From assembly GCF_900130075.1 (NCBI RefSeq), contig NZ_LT671418.1:2852001-2916000 (forward strand): a stretch of DNA of 64,000 nt, written 5' to 3'. Made by a program: the position numbers and the translations under genes. The notes under the pieces are model-generated. The model did no database searches, was not told where the DNA came from, and was given only the letters and a program-made list of their open reading frames with translations. This document shows, one piece after another, positions 7,199-15,170 of the stretch. The DNA is from Herminiimonas arsenitoxidans. Lineage in GTDB: Bacteria > Pseudomonadota > Gammaproteobacteria > Burkholderiales > Burkholderiaceae_D. Positions within the stretch are counted from its first letter, which is position 1. Each line of letters begins with the position of its first letter.

Positions 7199-8995
7199 AT
7201 GAACAACTTACAGAAAACAATGATGAGCACCGCGCTCCTTTCAGCCATTGTGTTGATGAGCGGTTGCACCACCACTAAAACGGTTGGTAGCGGCTCTAGC
7301 AGTTCAGGCGATAACAGCACACCAGCCAAGGTAACGACGACAGGGGTGATCGTCGACAAGACCGGTAATCTGGTTTCGGCAGTCGGCGGCGCAGTATCCG
7401 GCGTCGGTACAACAGTTGGAAACCTAAACTTGCCGATTGTTCCTAAACAAACGCAAACAGATTTGGGCAAGGTGGTTGTTGATGGCGGTGGCATCGTTAC
7501 CGTACTCGGCAATGGCATTAGCAGCGGTCTGGGCCAGATGGGTTTGATCGACAATCCAGTCGGCGTGACGCTGGCCAATACCGGCAATGTCGTTGATCAA
7601 ACCGGGGTAACTGTACGTAGTGCAGGGACACTGGTTACCAATCTCGGTAGTGGCGAACTGTCAGTACTGGCGCCGGTGACAACACCGGTCGGTGGCTTGG
7701 TTACGAATGTCGGTCAGACTGTTTCCAACATCTCTGTGCCATTGACAACCTTGCTTGCTACTGGCCCTGTCGAAAGAATTACACAGACGCTCAGTCATAC
7801 AATTGTTCCACTCACCGACAACGTCACAAACTTGACGCAAGCTGTGGGTAAAACAACCGGCCTTGGTGTACCAGTTAATAACATCCTCGGCACTGTGGGC
7901 GGCAACGTTCTTGGTAACGTCGGCGGCACTCTGACAAAAAGCGGCGTACCTGTCGTGAACAATCTGGGTGGTGTAGTCGTTGCACTCGGCAATGTGGTGA
8001 CATCGACTGGCATTCTGGTTCACGAAAAAGATTCGCAATCGCTTGGATTAGGCATCTTGTTCACGAACCTGGGCAATCTTGCGAACCCTTCTAATGTTTC
8101 TGGAAGTGGTGATTTGCTCGCGTTGTTGTCGCCCATCGTTAATCCACTGTTCGGTGGTGGCTTGGGTGGCATCGGTGGTATAGGCGGAATAGGTGGCACG
8201 ACTAATATCCTGTCGCCAGTCATCGCCATCGTGAATCCATTGTTGGGTGGCGGTTTGGGCGGTATCGGTGGAATTGGCGGTACGACCAACATCCTCGCTC
8301 CAGTCTTTAACATCGTCGATCCATTACTTGGTGGCTTGGGCGGTACCGGCGGTACGACTAACATCCTGTCGCCAGTCTTCAACATCGTCAATCCATTGCT
8401 TGGTGGTTTGGGGGGCATAGGTGGCGGTACAGGTGGTGCCACCAATATCTTGACGCCAGTTGTTGCCATCCTGGATCCATTGCTGGGTGGCAGCTTGGGT
8501 GGCACTCCAGGTAGCGGCAATGTCGGTAATCTGTTGACACCAATCACAGGCTTGCTCAATCCATTGCTCGGTGGTGGCTTGGCTGGTGGCACAGGTACAA
8601 CGAACTTGTTGTCACCAGTGACCAATATCATTAACCCATTGCTTGGTGGTGGTCTGGCCGGTGGTAGCGGTACAGGTAATTTGTTGGCACCTGTTACAGG
8701 TTTGCTTAACCCATTGCTCGGTGGTGGTTTAGCCGGCGGTACAGGTACAACGAACTTGTTGACACCAGTGACGAACATTATCAATCCATTGCTGGGTGGC
8801 GGTTTGGCTAGCGGTGCCGGTACGACAAACTTGTTGTCGCCAGTTACCAACATCCTTAACCCTATCGTTGCTCCATTAGTCGCTGGCAATGCGGGCAGCG
8901 GTAGCAGTGGCACCACAACTGGCACTAACAATATTCTGTCACCTGTGACTAATACCGTTAGCGCTTTGGTGAACGGATTGCTCGGTAAAAAATAA
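7199..8995 (+). CDS. Gly-rich repeat lipoprotein (collagen-like-repeat family type)
   Basis: A 598-residue lipoprotein: signal peptide with lipobox LMSGC (Cys23), so it should be lipid-anchored and probably exposed from the outer membrane. Residues 24-314 are rich in Val, Gly, Thr and Asn with irregular TGxxVxxxG units. Residues 315-553 hold nine repeats of about 26 residues built as [N/D]PLLGGGLGG...TTN[I/L]LxPVxxI. The Gly content resembles proteins labelled collagen-like in betaproteobacteria, but there is no Gly-X-Y period, so a triple helix is doubtful. GAACGAGG gives a ribosome site before the ATG. It has its own sigma-54 promoter and terminator. A role in adhesion or matrix formation beside the tad pilus is inference. 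Confidence 0.8.
   Translation: MNNLQKTMMSTALLSAIVLMSGCTTTKTVGSGSSSSGDNSTPAKVTTTGVIVDKTGNLVSAVGGAVSGVGTTVGNLNLPIVPKQTQTDLGKVVVDGGGIVTVLGNGISSGLGQMGLIDNPVGVTLANTGNVVDQTGVTVRSAGTLVTNLGSGELSVLAPVTTPVGGLVTNVGQTVSNISVPLTTLLATGPVERITQTLSHTIVPLTDNVTNLTQAVGKTTGLGVPVNNILGTVGGNVLGNVGGTLTKSGVPVVNNLGGVVVALGNVVTSTGILVHEKDSQSLGLGILFTNLGNLANPSNVSGSGDLLALLSPIVNPLFGGGLGGIGGIGGIGGTTNILSPVIAIVNPLLGGGLGGIGGIGGTTNILAPVFNIVDPLLGGLGGTGGTTNILSPVFNIVNPLLGGLGGIGGGTGGATNILTPVVAILDPLLGGSLGGTPGSGNVGNLLTPITGLLNPLLGGGLAGGTGTTNLLSPVTNIINPLLGGGLAGGSGTGNLLAPVTGLLNPLLGGGLAGGTGTTNLLTPVTNIINPLLGGGLASGAGTTNLLSPVTNILNPIVAPLVAGNAGSGSSGTTTGTNNILSPVTNTVSALVNGLLGKK
8141..8857 (+). repeat. Nine degenerate tandem repeats of about 80 bp inside the lipoprotein gene
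   Basis: Each unit begins at a codon pair for Asn-Pro or Asp-Pro followed by Leu-Leu-Gly-Gly. Units 6 to 9 are most alike (NPLLGGGLAGG then TTNLL), while units 1 to 5 carry GGIGG expansions of different lengths. The pattern suggests growth by recombination or slippage, and the copy number may differ among strains. Confidence 0.8.
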
Positions 8996-9012
8996 GATCG
9001 TCATTCTCATCC

Positions 9013-9047
9013 GCAAAATCCCGATCCTTGTGGTCGGGATTTTGTAC
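9013..9047 (+). terminator. Rho-independent terminator after the repeat lipoprotein
   Basis: Stem AAAATCCCGA / TCGGGATTTT around the loop TCCTTGTGG, ending in TTTTG. It follows 20 bases after the stop codon and isolates the lipoprotein transcript from the tpsB-like gene. Confidence 0.85.
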
Positions 9048-9184
9048 GAATGGGGGAGCAGTTGATGACACGTAGTCCCGAAGAGGTTTCCGAGCAATGG
9101 GCGATAGCAGAAGTCAGATTGTCATCCAATGTCTTATACATAAGTGCGTACTAGGCTGACAAACGGTGCACCAAGAATAAAGAT

Positions 9185-9261
9185 GTCAATAAAGCATGTC
9201 GGTTTTAGACAAGTATGAATTCTCGGTAATGTAATTTTCACAAGCGTCAACAAAGCTTGTC
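9185..9261. repeat. Pair of 16-bp direct repeats upstream of the tpsB-like gene
   Basis: GTCAATAAAGCATGTC (9185-9200) and GTCAACAAAGCTTGTC (9246-9261) differ at two positions and are 61 bases apart. Further GACAAG/CTTGTC hexamers occur at about 9208, 9256, 9361 and 9505. Apart from these and a possible promoter, the 628-base gap 8996-9623 shows no gene. The elements may be regulator sites. Confidence 0.4.
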
Positions 9262-9415
9262 CAAGTTATCAGCTTCGAATTCTAAATTATTGATTCTTAG
9301 AAACATTGTTTGTCGTTTTTATCCAAAAATACCGCATTTATGGGATGTTCAGACTGACCGGACAAGCTCATTCTTTGAAGCAACTTCACTTGATTAACAA
9401 TCTGCGCGTCTTTTA

Positions 9416-9445
9416 TTGACATTGCTCGAAGGTCACTTGTTTAAA
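9416..9445 (+). promoter_or_regulatory. Possible sigma-70 promoter for the tpsB-like gene
   Basis: TTGACA (9416-9421), an 18-base spacer, then TTTAAA (9440-9445). The -35 box is perfect and the -10 box weak. It lies about 180 bases before the start codon. Confidence 0.3.
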
Positions 9446-9623
9446 GTGTAAGACCGTCAGTAAGCACTTACAAAAGATGTCAGCATAAATTGGTAATTTG
9501 ACTCTTGTCGAAAATCAACTAAGGTTAAAGCCCCCTACGCACTTTGTGCATAAGGCGCTGTGACATCGGGATATGTAGTACTGGAAGGACGCATGTAAGC
9601 AACATGCTGACAAAAGGGACTGT

Positions 9624-11315
9624 ATGCAAAGATTCATAGAAAGAGTGGTTGCAGTCTGTCTGACGAGTGCGCTGGGACAATTGGCTTTGATGCCATGTGC
9701 AAATGCTGCGGATGCACGCAGCCCAGGCCTGGGTAATCCTCTCGATAGCTTGCCTAAACTGGAGCAGAGTCCAGCTCAGCCAGTCAGTGTTGATATTCAA
9801 CCGCAAGCACAAGATCCTGCGATGCAACGTCTGCTCGCCAGCCGCATCGTGCCATCGCGCTTCCAGATCGCTGGTGTAGAAACACTTCCCTTTGAGCTCG
9901 TCGCCGCCGAATTCGCTCCACTCACAAATCGCGAAGTGACCGTTGCCGAGTTGCTGCAGGCCGCACAAAAAGTCACGCAGCTATATCAACAAGCAGGCTA
10001 TCCGCTCTCATTCGCTTTTGTTCCCGCCCAAGACTTCAAAAACAATATTGTCGTCATCAATGTGGTGGAAGGTTATGTCAGTACCGTCAAGATCGAAGGC
10101 AATCCCGGCGCATCAGAAGAACGCCTGAAGGAGATTGCCGAGCAACTCAAGGAAGATCGCCCACTCCGTCGCGCAACTTTCGAACGCATCACTGGTGTAC
10201 TCGGCTTGCAACCCGGCATGAGTATCAAGGCGACAGTGAGCCCACCTGTGAATACGGATGGCGCAGCAGAAATGATACTGAACGTGAGTCGTAAACCGAT
10301 CACGACCGCATTCAGCTTGGATACGGCAACCTCGCATCTGCGCGGCATATTCAGTGCAACGACTAACGGTTTAACGCCGTTGGGAGAACAACTCACGGTA
10401 AGTGCACTCGCACCGCCTGGGCCATTGCATGAAAAATATGTAGGGGTGAACTATACGCAACCGATACGTCATCAAGGCATGTTGCTGCAGGTCACGCTAT
10501 CGGACTACAAAGGGCAACCACAGAATCAGGCTTTGCTCGCACAGCAACTGCAAGCAAATTATGAAACAAAGACGCAACGTGTGAGTGCCAACGTCAGCTA
10601 TCCGCTGATCTTGAAGCCTAGTCGCACTCTGACAATCTCTGGTGGTATCTACGCTGTGAAGAATGCCACGCGTTACACGCTGAATGTGGCAGCACCAGCG
10701 CCAAGTATTGAATTGAGCTCCGATATACGCGCCCTGAGTCTGGAGTTGTCTTCGGCTGAACTGTCAGACAGAAGCAGCACACAATGGTCGCTGGGTGTGT
10801 ACCAAGGCCTCAACGCATTGGGTGCAGATCAAATCAACGGCAATATCGATCTCAATTTTTTGCGCATCAAAGGTGGCTTCTCGCACAGCAGACAGTTCTC
10901 TGACGGATACGGTGCTACGTTCAGCGGCAGCGGGCAATACAGCAACAGTATTCTTCCGTTATCGGAACAGATAGGTTTCGGCGCAAGGCTATTCGGTCTT
11001 GCCTATCCCGCCGGTGAAATTGCAGGCGATCAAGGCTGGGGACTCTCGCTGGAATTCAATCGCGCATTTCCCTATAACGGCACCTATCTAAAAAGAATTC
11101 AGCCTTACATCCTGGCTGACTCTGCGAGGGTCTATTCAAATTCAGGCACGCTGACTCATAGCCAAATTGCATCCGCCGGTTTCGGTGTGCGCTTTACCGA
11201 TCAACGTTATTACTCACTGGATTTATCCATCGCGCAACCAGTTGGCGAAATACCCATCAATGCCAGCCGGCGCGCACCGCGATTGAATTTTGCTTATTCA
11301 TTCCAGATGGATTGA
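9624..11315 (+). CDS. TpsB-type outer-membrane transporter (ShlB/FhaC family), no TpsA partner nearby
   Basis: A 563-residue two-partner-secretion transporter. Such proteins export one large TpsA exoprotein through a 16-strand barrel with two periplasmic POTRA domains. Seen: signal peptide to about residue 29 (MPCANAADA); POTRA_2-like segment about 70-150 (VETLPFELVAAEFAPLTNREVTVAELLQAAQKVTQLYQQAGYP is the classic type, given here as pattern xxELLQAAQKVTxLYxxxGY); second POTRA about 155-230; then the barrel. The conserved VRGY/F loop motif is replaced by FGLAY at 457-461, in the context AGEIAGDQG. No TpsA gene is adjacent; upstream is the repeat lipoprotein, downstream the tad locus. Its cargo is unknown. 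Confidence 0.8.
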   Translation: MQRFIERVVAVCLTSALGQLALMPCANAADARSPGLGNPLDSLPKLEQSPAQPVSVDIQPQAQDPAMQRLLASRIVPSRFQIAGVETLPFELVAAEFAPLTNREVTVAELLQAAQKVTQLYQQAGYPLSFAFVPAQDFKNNIVVINVVEGYVSTVKIEGNPGASEERLKEIAEQLKEDRPLRRATFERITGVLGLQPGMSIKATVSPPVNTDGAAEMILNVSRKPITTAFSLDTATSHLRGIFSATTNGLTPLGEQLTVSALAPPGPLHEKYVGVNYTQPIRHQGMLLQVTLSDYKGQPQNQALLAQQLQANYETKTQRVSANVSYPLILKPSRTLTISGGIYAVKNATRYTLNVAAPAPSIELSSDIRALSLELSSAELSDRSSTQWSLGVYQGLNALGADQINGNIDLNFLRIKGGFSHSRQFSDGYGATFSGSGQYSNSILPLSEQIGFGARLFGLAYPAGEIAGDQGWGLSLEFNRAFPYNGTYLKRIQPYILADSARVYSNSGTLTHSQIASAGFGVRFTDQRYYSLDLSIAQPVGEIPINASRRAPRLNFAYSFQMD

Positions 11316-11453
11316 AAGAACAAGAAAGACCATTGAAAGAATCGAAATGGTCACATGGGGAGATTTCTTTTTTAACAGTACAGGCTGCGTTTGAAGAAAG
11401 GAGTACGACATCGAGAACGAATCAACGACATTGCTAAAAACGAAGAGGCTGGC

Positions 11454-11469
11454 CGCTCAGTAGTGAGCG
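11454..11469 (+). promoter_or_regulatory. Short hairpin in the flp leader
   Basis: CGCTCA-GTAG-TGAGCG, a perfect six-base stem with a tetraloop, 48 bases before the flp start codon. No T-run follows, so it is not an intrinsic terminator. It could stabilise the 5' end of the pilin mRNA or be a regulator site. A weaker repeat GACCATT / AATGGTC lies earlier in the same leader. Confidence 0.35.
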
Positions 11470-11517
11470 TCGGCTGAATGGTAAAAATTTATATCGATAG
11501 AGAAACAGGAGCACAAA

Positions 11518-11718
11518 ATGAAAAACCAAATTATCCGTTTTATCAAAGATGAAGAAGGCGCAACAGCGATTGAATACGGGCTGATTGCGGGTCTGATTTC
11601 CGTCGCAATTATAGGAATAGTGACGACGGTCGGTACTGATCTAAGTGCCGTGTTTAGTTCAATTTCGACAAAATTAAAAGCCGTTGTTACTCCTGCCACA
11701 ACAACCCCCCCTGGATGA
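11518..11718 (+). CDS. flp: Flp/Fap-type prepilin, major subunit of the tad pilus
   Basis: Small 66-residue type IVb/IVc prepilin. Seen: a 14-residue positively charged leader, predicted cleavage between Gly14 and Ala15 by the A24 prepilin peptidase encoded next, then ATAIEYGLIAGLISVAIIG with the invariant Glu5 and Tyr6 of mature Flp pilins and the single hydrophobic helix that packs in the fibre. A strong AACAGGAGC ribosome site precedes the ATG. The first gene of the tad locus, it is followed after 55 bases by cpaA. High expression of the pilin relative to the machinery genes is expected, but no terminator hairpin between flp and cpaA was obvious. Confidence 0.95.
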   Translation: MKNQIIRFIKDEEGATAIEYGLIAGLISVAIIGIVTTVGTDLSAVFSSISTKLKAVVTPATTTPPG

Positions 11719-11773
11719 GCGAGTTAGCTCAAAAATGTGGAATGAAATAACTGTAATTTTTTAACAACTGAGG

Positions 11774-12292
11774 ATGACAGTTCTATTAGTTTTTTTGTGC
11801 ATCACTATTGTCTGTTATGACCTCTTGTTCCGGCGTGTGCCAAATGGCGTGTTGTTGCTGGCGCTGTTGGCGCACACCGGTTATTTGATTGTAATGGGAC
11901 ATGGCATAGCTGGCATCGATGTATGGCAGTCGCTCATCGGTGGTGTGCTTGCCTTGATAGTGTTTGTTCCCTTGTATGCGTGGCGAGCAATGGGTGCTGG
12001 TGATGTCAAATTTTTGGTTGTGCTGGGTGTGTTGTTGGGATTGAAGGGGCTCGTTGTCGCGTGGTTGATTGGCAGTCTTTTAGCAGGCCTGCATGCAGTT
12101 GTTTTTTATTGGCCGCAAACATGGATGATGCTTGTACCGCAAGGTTTGCATCGTGTAATGCAGCAAGTGACAGGTAGTGCGATGTATCAGCGGATGTTGA
12201 GAGCACGGCAAGGGCGGCAAGGTATTCCGTACGCAGCGTATCTAGCGATTGCAGTTATTTTCGATTTGGTGACGACATGGGGGCGGCAATGA
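11774..12292 (+). CDS. cpaA: Prepilin peptidase CpaA/TadV (A24 family)
   Basis: Inner-membrane aspartyl protease that removes the leader from Flp and the TadE-type pseudopilins. At 172 residues it is the short form, lacking the N-terminal methylase domain of PilD. Seen: the first catalytic Asp in CYDLLFRRVPN near residue 17 and the second in GAGDVKFL near residue 77, with four to six hydrophobic segments. ATG follows CTGAGG. The stop codon TGA overlaps the next start (ATGA), indicating translational coupling. Confidence 0.93.
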   Translation: MTVLLVFLCITIVCYDLLFRRVPNGVLLLALLAHTGYLIVMGHGIAGIDVWQSLIGGVLALIVFVPLYAWRAMGAGDVKFLVVLGVLLGLKGLVVAWLIGSLLAGLHAVVFYWPQTWMMLVPQGLHRVMQQVTGSAMYQRMLRARQGRQGIPYAAYLAIAVIFDLVTTWGRQ

Positions 12293-12852
12293 AAAAAGCA
12301 ATTCAATGCCATACCAAGGAAGAATCGGTTTTTCTATTACTGAACGTAGTTATGTGCAGGATGAAGTCGCAGTCTGTAGTAAGAAGAAATAATGTGCATA
12401 CACCTAAAAAGCAGCGCGGCGCAGCTGCTATCGAGTTCGCTGCAGTCTTTCCAATTTTTTTCATGATCTTCTACGCAATCATTACCTACGGAATGATTTT
12501 TGTAGCGCAGCAATCGATTACTTTGGCGGCGGCGGAAGGCGCACGCGCAGCTTTACGTGTGGGTTCTGCTACTAATCCTGCCGAGATCGATGCCAATCGT
12601 GAGGAGAATGCAAGAAGGGCAGCTACTGGCACAGGTAGTGTGGCTTATTGGTTAATGCCCCGTTTGGCATTTGCACCTTCACTTGCCCCATGCGGATATA
12701 ACAGTCCTGCCAATAGCAGCATTCGTTGTTACAGCGTTACGGTCACTTATCCATATAAGCAATATCCGCTGGTGCCATTGCTGCTTGGTCCGTTGATGAA
12801 TGTGGTAATTCCGACGCAACTATCAAGTACAGCAATTATTCAGATCGACTGA
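12289..12852 (+). CDS. tadE: TadE-like pseudopilin
   Basis: A 187-residue membrane-anchored pseudopilin. After an unusually long start region comes KKQRGAAAIEFAAVFPIFF: cleavage is expected after Gly, giving AAAIEF with Glu5, the TadE hallmark, followed by a hydrophobic helix and a periplasmic domain with two Cys (PCGYN, IRCYS). The start at 12289 overlaps the cpaA stop as ATGA; an ATG at 12361 would give a shorter leader nearer the family norm and remains possible. The protein probably acts in pilus assembly as a minor subunit. Confidence 0.85.
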   Translation: MKKAIQCHTKEESVFLLLNVVMCRMKSQSVVRRNNVHTPKKQRGAAAIEFAAVFPIFFMIFYAIITYGMIFVAQQSITLAAAEGARAALRVGSATNPAEIDANREENARRAATGTGSVAYWLMPRLAFAPSLAPCGYNSPANSSIRCYSVTVTYPYKQYPLVPLLLGPLMNVVIPTQLSSTAIIQID

Positions 12853-12886
12853 CCACGCATCACTACTTTAGAAGAATGATGACGCC

Positions 12887-13822
12887 ATGAATAAACTGAC
12901 AAAAATCATCGCTGTGATTCTGGTTTTACTGGCTGTGTGTCTGGCCGCGCTTGCCTGGTGGATGGGACATCAAGCCCCGGTTCCGACTCCTAGCGTGAGT
13001 GTCGTCACCCCGGCCAAGGCAGCGTATTCCGTTGTGGTGGCGGCCAAGAATTTGGAGAAAGGCAAAGCGATCGCTGCGGATGGTGTGAAATTGCTTAATT
13101 TGCCGATGACTACAAATGGCACGTATGCCGATGCAGCAGAAGTCATAGGCAAGATTCCTGCAGGCGATATCGTAGCTGACAAGATGATCACAGAAGATCA
13201 ATTGGTGCGAGGCTTGGCATTGAAGCTGGCCGATGGCGAACGTGCGGTGGCAATACCGGTGGATGAAGTAATTGGCGTCGGGAATCGGATCGTGGCTGGT
13301 GATTATGTCGATGTATTTTTCACCTTGAAAAAAGGGAATGACATCGATACCAGTCAATCACGCTTGCTGGCATCACGTCAGCGTGTGCTGACATACGGTG
13401 CAACGACTCTGGGCGAGGCCTCGTCAAGTTCTAATCCCATTTCGAGTAATCAAAATTCCCAGCCCGCGCAAGCACGTACAGCGGTGCTGGCTACACCTGT
13501 CGATCAAGTCAATCAACTTTTACTGGCTGCGCAGAATGGGAAACTGACGCTGGTATTGCGTCACCCCGGCGATGCTGGTGTGGCTAACATCGCGCTTTTT
13601 CCTGAACCCAAGAATGTGTTGAAGGAAAAATCAGGTTTGTCATCGGAGGACAAGGTCGCCTTGAAAACAGGCGATAACCAGGCTTATTCCGGCGTAGATC
13701 TTTCCAGTTGGGCGAGTGGCAAGGCGAGTGTAGCAAATAAAACTGTATTCAGATCATCAACAAGAGCGTCGAACACAGTGGAAGTCATCAAAGGAACGCA
13801 GCGGGAAAATGTTGGTTTTTAA
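12887..13822 (+). CDS. cpaB: Flp pilus assembly protein CpaB/RcpC
   Basis: A 311-residue periplasmic protein anchored by one N-terminal membrane segment (residues about 6-26). Seen: a SAF-like domain at about 46-110 (VVAAKNLEKGKAIAADGVKLL, split here as VVVAAKNLEKG then KAIAADGV) with the typical 'VPVDEVIG' segment (AIPVDEVIGVG) and the RcpC-type core GDYVDVFFTLK. Homologues bind the secretin region or peptidoglycan and help secretin function. Gene order cpaA-tadE-cpaB-cpaC is standard for tad loci. Confidence 0.9.
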   Translation: MNKLTKIIAVILVLLAVCLAALAWWMGHQAPVPTPSVSVVTPAKAAYSVVVAAKNLEKGKAIAADGVKLLNLPMTTNGTYADAAEVIGKIPAGDIVADKMITEDQLVRGLALKLADGERAVAIPVDEVIGVGNRIVAGDYVDVFFTLKKGNDIDTSQSRLLASRQRVLTYGATTLGEASSSSNPISSNQNSQPAQARTAVLATPVDQVNQLLLAAQNGKLTLVLRHPGDAGVANIALFPEPKNVLKEKSGLSSEDKVALKTGDNQAYSGVDLSSWASGKASVANKTVFRSSTRASNTVEVIKGTQRENVGF

Positions 13823-13866
13823 GTGCGACATTCTCTTACCGATTATCTGAAGCGGATGCCTGAAAA

Positions 13867-15165
13867 ATGAAAATACTCAATGCCACAGCGATAGTTGTTG
13901 GATTGTTGCTTGCAATGCCGGTAACAGCGGATGAGTCTGCTTTGACTTTGAATGTGCGCGAGCAACGTGCTCTCAAGACCCCAGTCAATCTGGAGCGGAT
14001 TGCAGTGGAGGATCCCGACGTCGCAGATGTAGTGATATTGCGCGGCTCGAACAAGCGTGAGGGGAGCGTGCTTCTGGTCGGCAAGAAGCCGGGTAATACG
14101 GTGGTAACAGCATGGCCGCGCAACGGTGCGATCAAGGTGTGGAACGTTAAGGTGCAAAGTCAATTACAAGGTCAGTTACAAGAAGAGGGTGCCGATTTAC
14201 AGATTAATAATGACAGCGCCAGCATCCGTGGTGAGGCGCAGTCCTTGCTTTCACATGCCAATACCAATGCATTGGGCGCGCAAGCTGTCGGGCAGGCAAA
14301 AGTATTGGATAAATCGACCATCGTAACCAGTGGTGTAGTGCAGATCGATGTGAAGATTGTTGAGTTCAGTCGGAATGTTCTCAAGGAAGCGGGTTTCGAT
14401 TTTGTATTTAATCAAAATCGCGGTGCAACTTTTAGTTTTGGCTTGAACAATTTTTCTAATGTTCTTTCGTCGCAGACGCAGACGCCGATATCGCAGGCTT
14501 TCAATTTGCTTGGTGCTGGTAATGGTAGCGTCAACGCTAGATTGAAATTGATAGAACAAAATGGCTTAGCGCGCGTATTGGCACAACCCTCATTGACTGC
14601 TTTGTCTGGACAAAGTGCCAGCTTCCTTGCCGGCGGTGAGTTGCCGGTTCCGCAGTCGGGAGGGCTGGGTACGACGACTATTGTCTACAAACCTTTTGGT
14701 ATTGGATTGACAGTGACACCAACTGTCTTGGCAGCTAATCGCATCGCATTGAAGGTCGCGCCTGAGGCTAGTGATCTTGACTATACGAATGCGATTGTTG
14801 CCAATAATCTGACTATCCCAGCTATTTCCACTCGTCGTACGGAAACCACGCTTGAGTTAGGTGATGGCGAAAGTTTCGTCATTGGTGGACTTGTTTCTCG
14901 CAATACAAAATCCAGTGTGAACAAGATACCTTTCCTCGGTGATTTACCTATCATCGGACCATTTTTTCGTAGCATGCAGTACAGCCAGGATGAAAAGGAG
15001 TTGGTCATTATTGTGACGCCGCACTTGGTGAAGCCGATAGCAAAAGGTGTGGAGCTGCCCTTGCCTGGTGGCGACAAAGAGAGACGCGATACGCCAGGGA
15101 ATACATGGGGTAGCTACATCATGGGTGTTGCCGGACGAGATGATCTACCCGGATTTTCTAAATAA
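13867..15165 (+). CDS. cpaC: Tad secretin CpaC/RcpA (outer-membrane pore)
   Basis: Forms the outer-membrane channel for the Flp pilus. A 432-residue protein with signal peptide to about residue 22, a pilus-formation N domain about 25-95 (LTLNVREQRALKTPV, then VLLVGKKPGNT), a BON/N1-like link, and a C-terminal secretin domain about 165-405. Typical features are VQIDVKIVEFSR, ARVLAQPSLTALSGQSASFLAGGE and the closing GDLPIIGPFFRS..KELVIIVTPHLV. These motifs are diagnostic for secretins. No pilotin gene is evident next to it, although TadD (19691) is a lipoprotein that can fill that role in relatives. Confidence 0.95.
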   Translation: MKILNATAIVVGLLLAMPVTADESALTLNVREQRALKTPVNLERIAVEDPDVADVVILRGSNKREGSVLLVGKKPGNTVVTAWPRNGAIKVWNVKVQSQLQGQLQEEGADLQINNDSASIRGEAQSLLSHANTNALGAQAVGQAKVLDKSTIVTSGVVQIDVKIVEFSRNVLKEAGFDFVFNQNRGATFSFGLNNFSNVLSSQTQTPISQAFNLLGAGNGSVNARLKLIEQNGLARVLAQPSLTALSGQSASFLAGGELPVPQSGGLGTTTIVYKPFGIGLTVTPTVLAANRIALKVAPEASDLDYTNAIVANNLTIPAISTRRTETTLELGDGESFVIGGLVSRNTKSSVNKIPFLGDLPIIGPFFRSMQYSQDEKELVIIVTPHLVKPIAKGVELPLPGGDKERRDTPGNTWGSYIMGVAGRDDLPGFSK

Positions 15166-15170
15166 ATAAA

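Noticed and set aside
8141..8857. Regular repeats considered as a CRISPR array
   Set aside because: Units are coding, degenerate, of unequal length, without unique spacers, and no cas genes are near.
8020..8931. 303-residue Pro-rich open frame on the minus strand across the lipoprotein repeats
   Set aside because: It is the mirror of the Gly-rich repeats of the real gene; it has no ribosome site or recognised domain, and the forward gene has a signal peptide and promoter.
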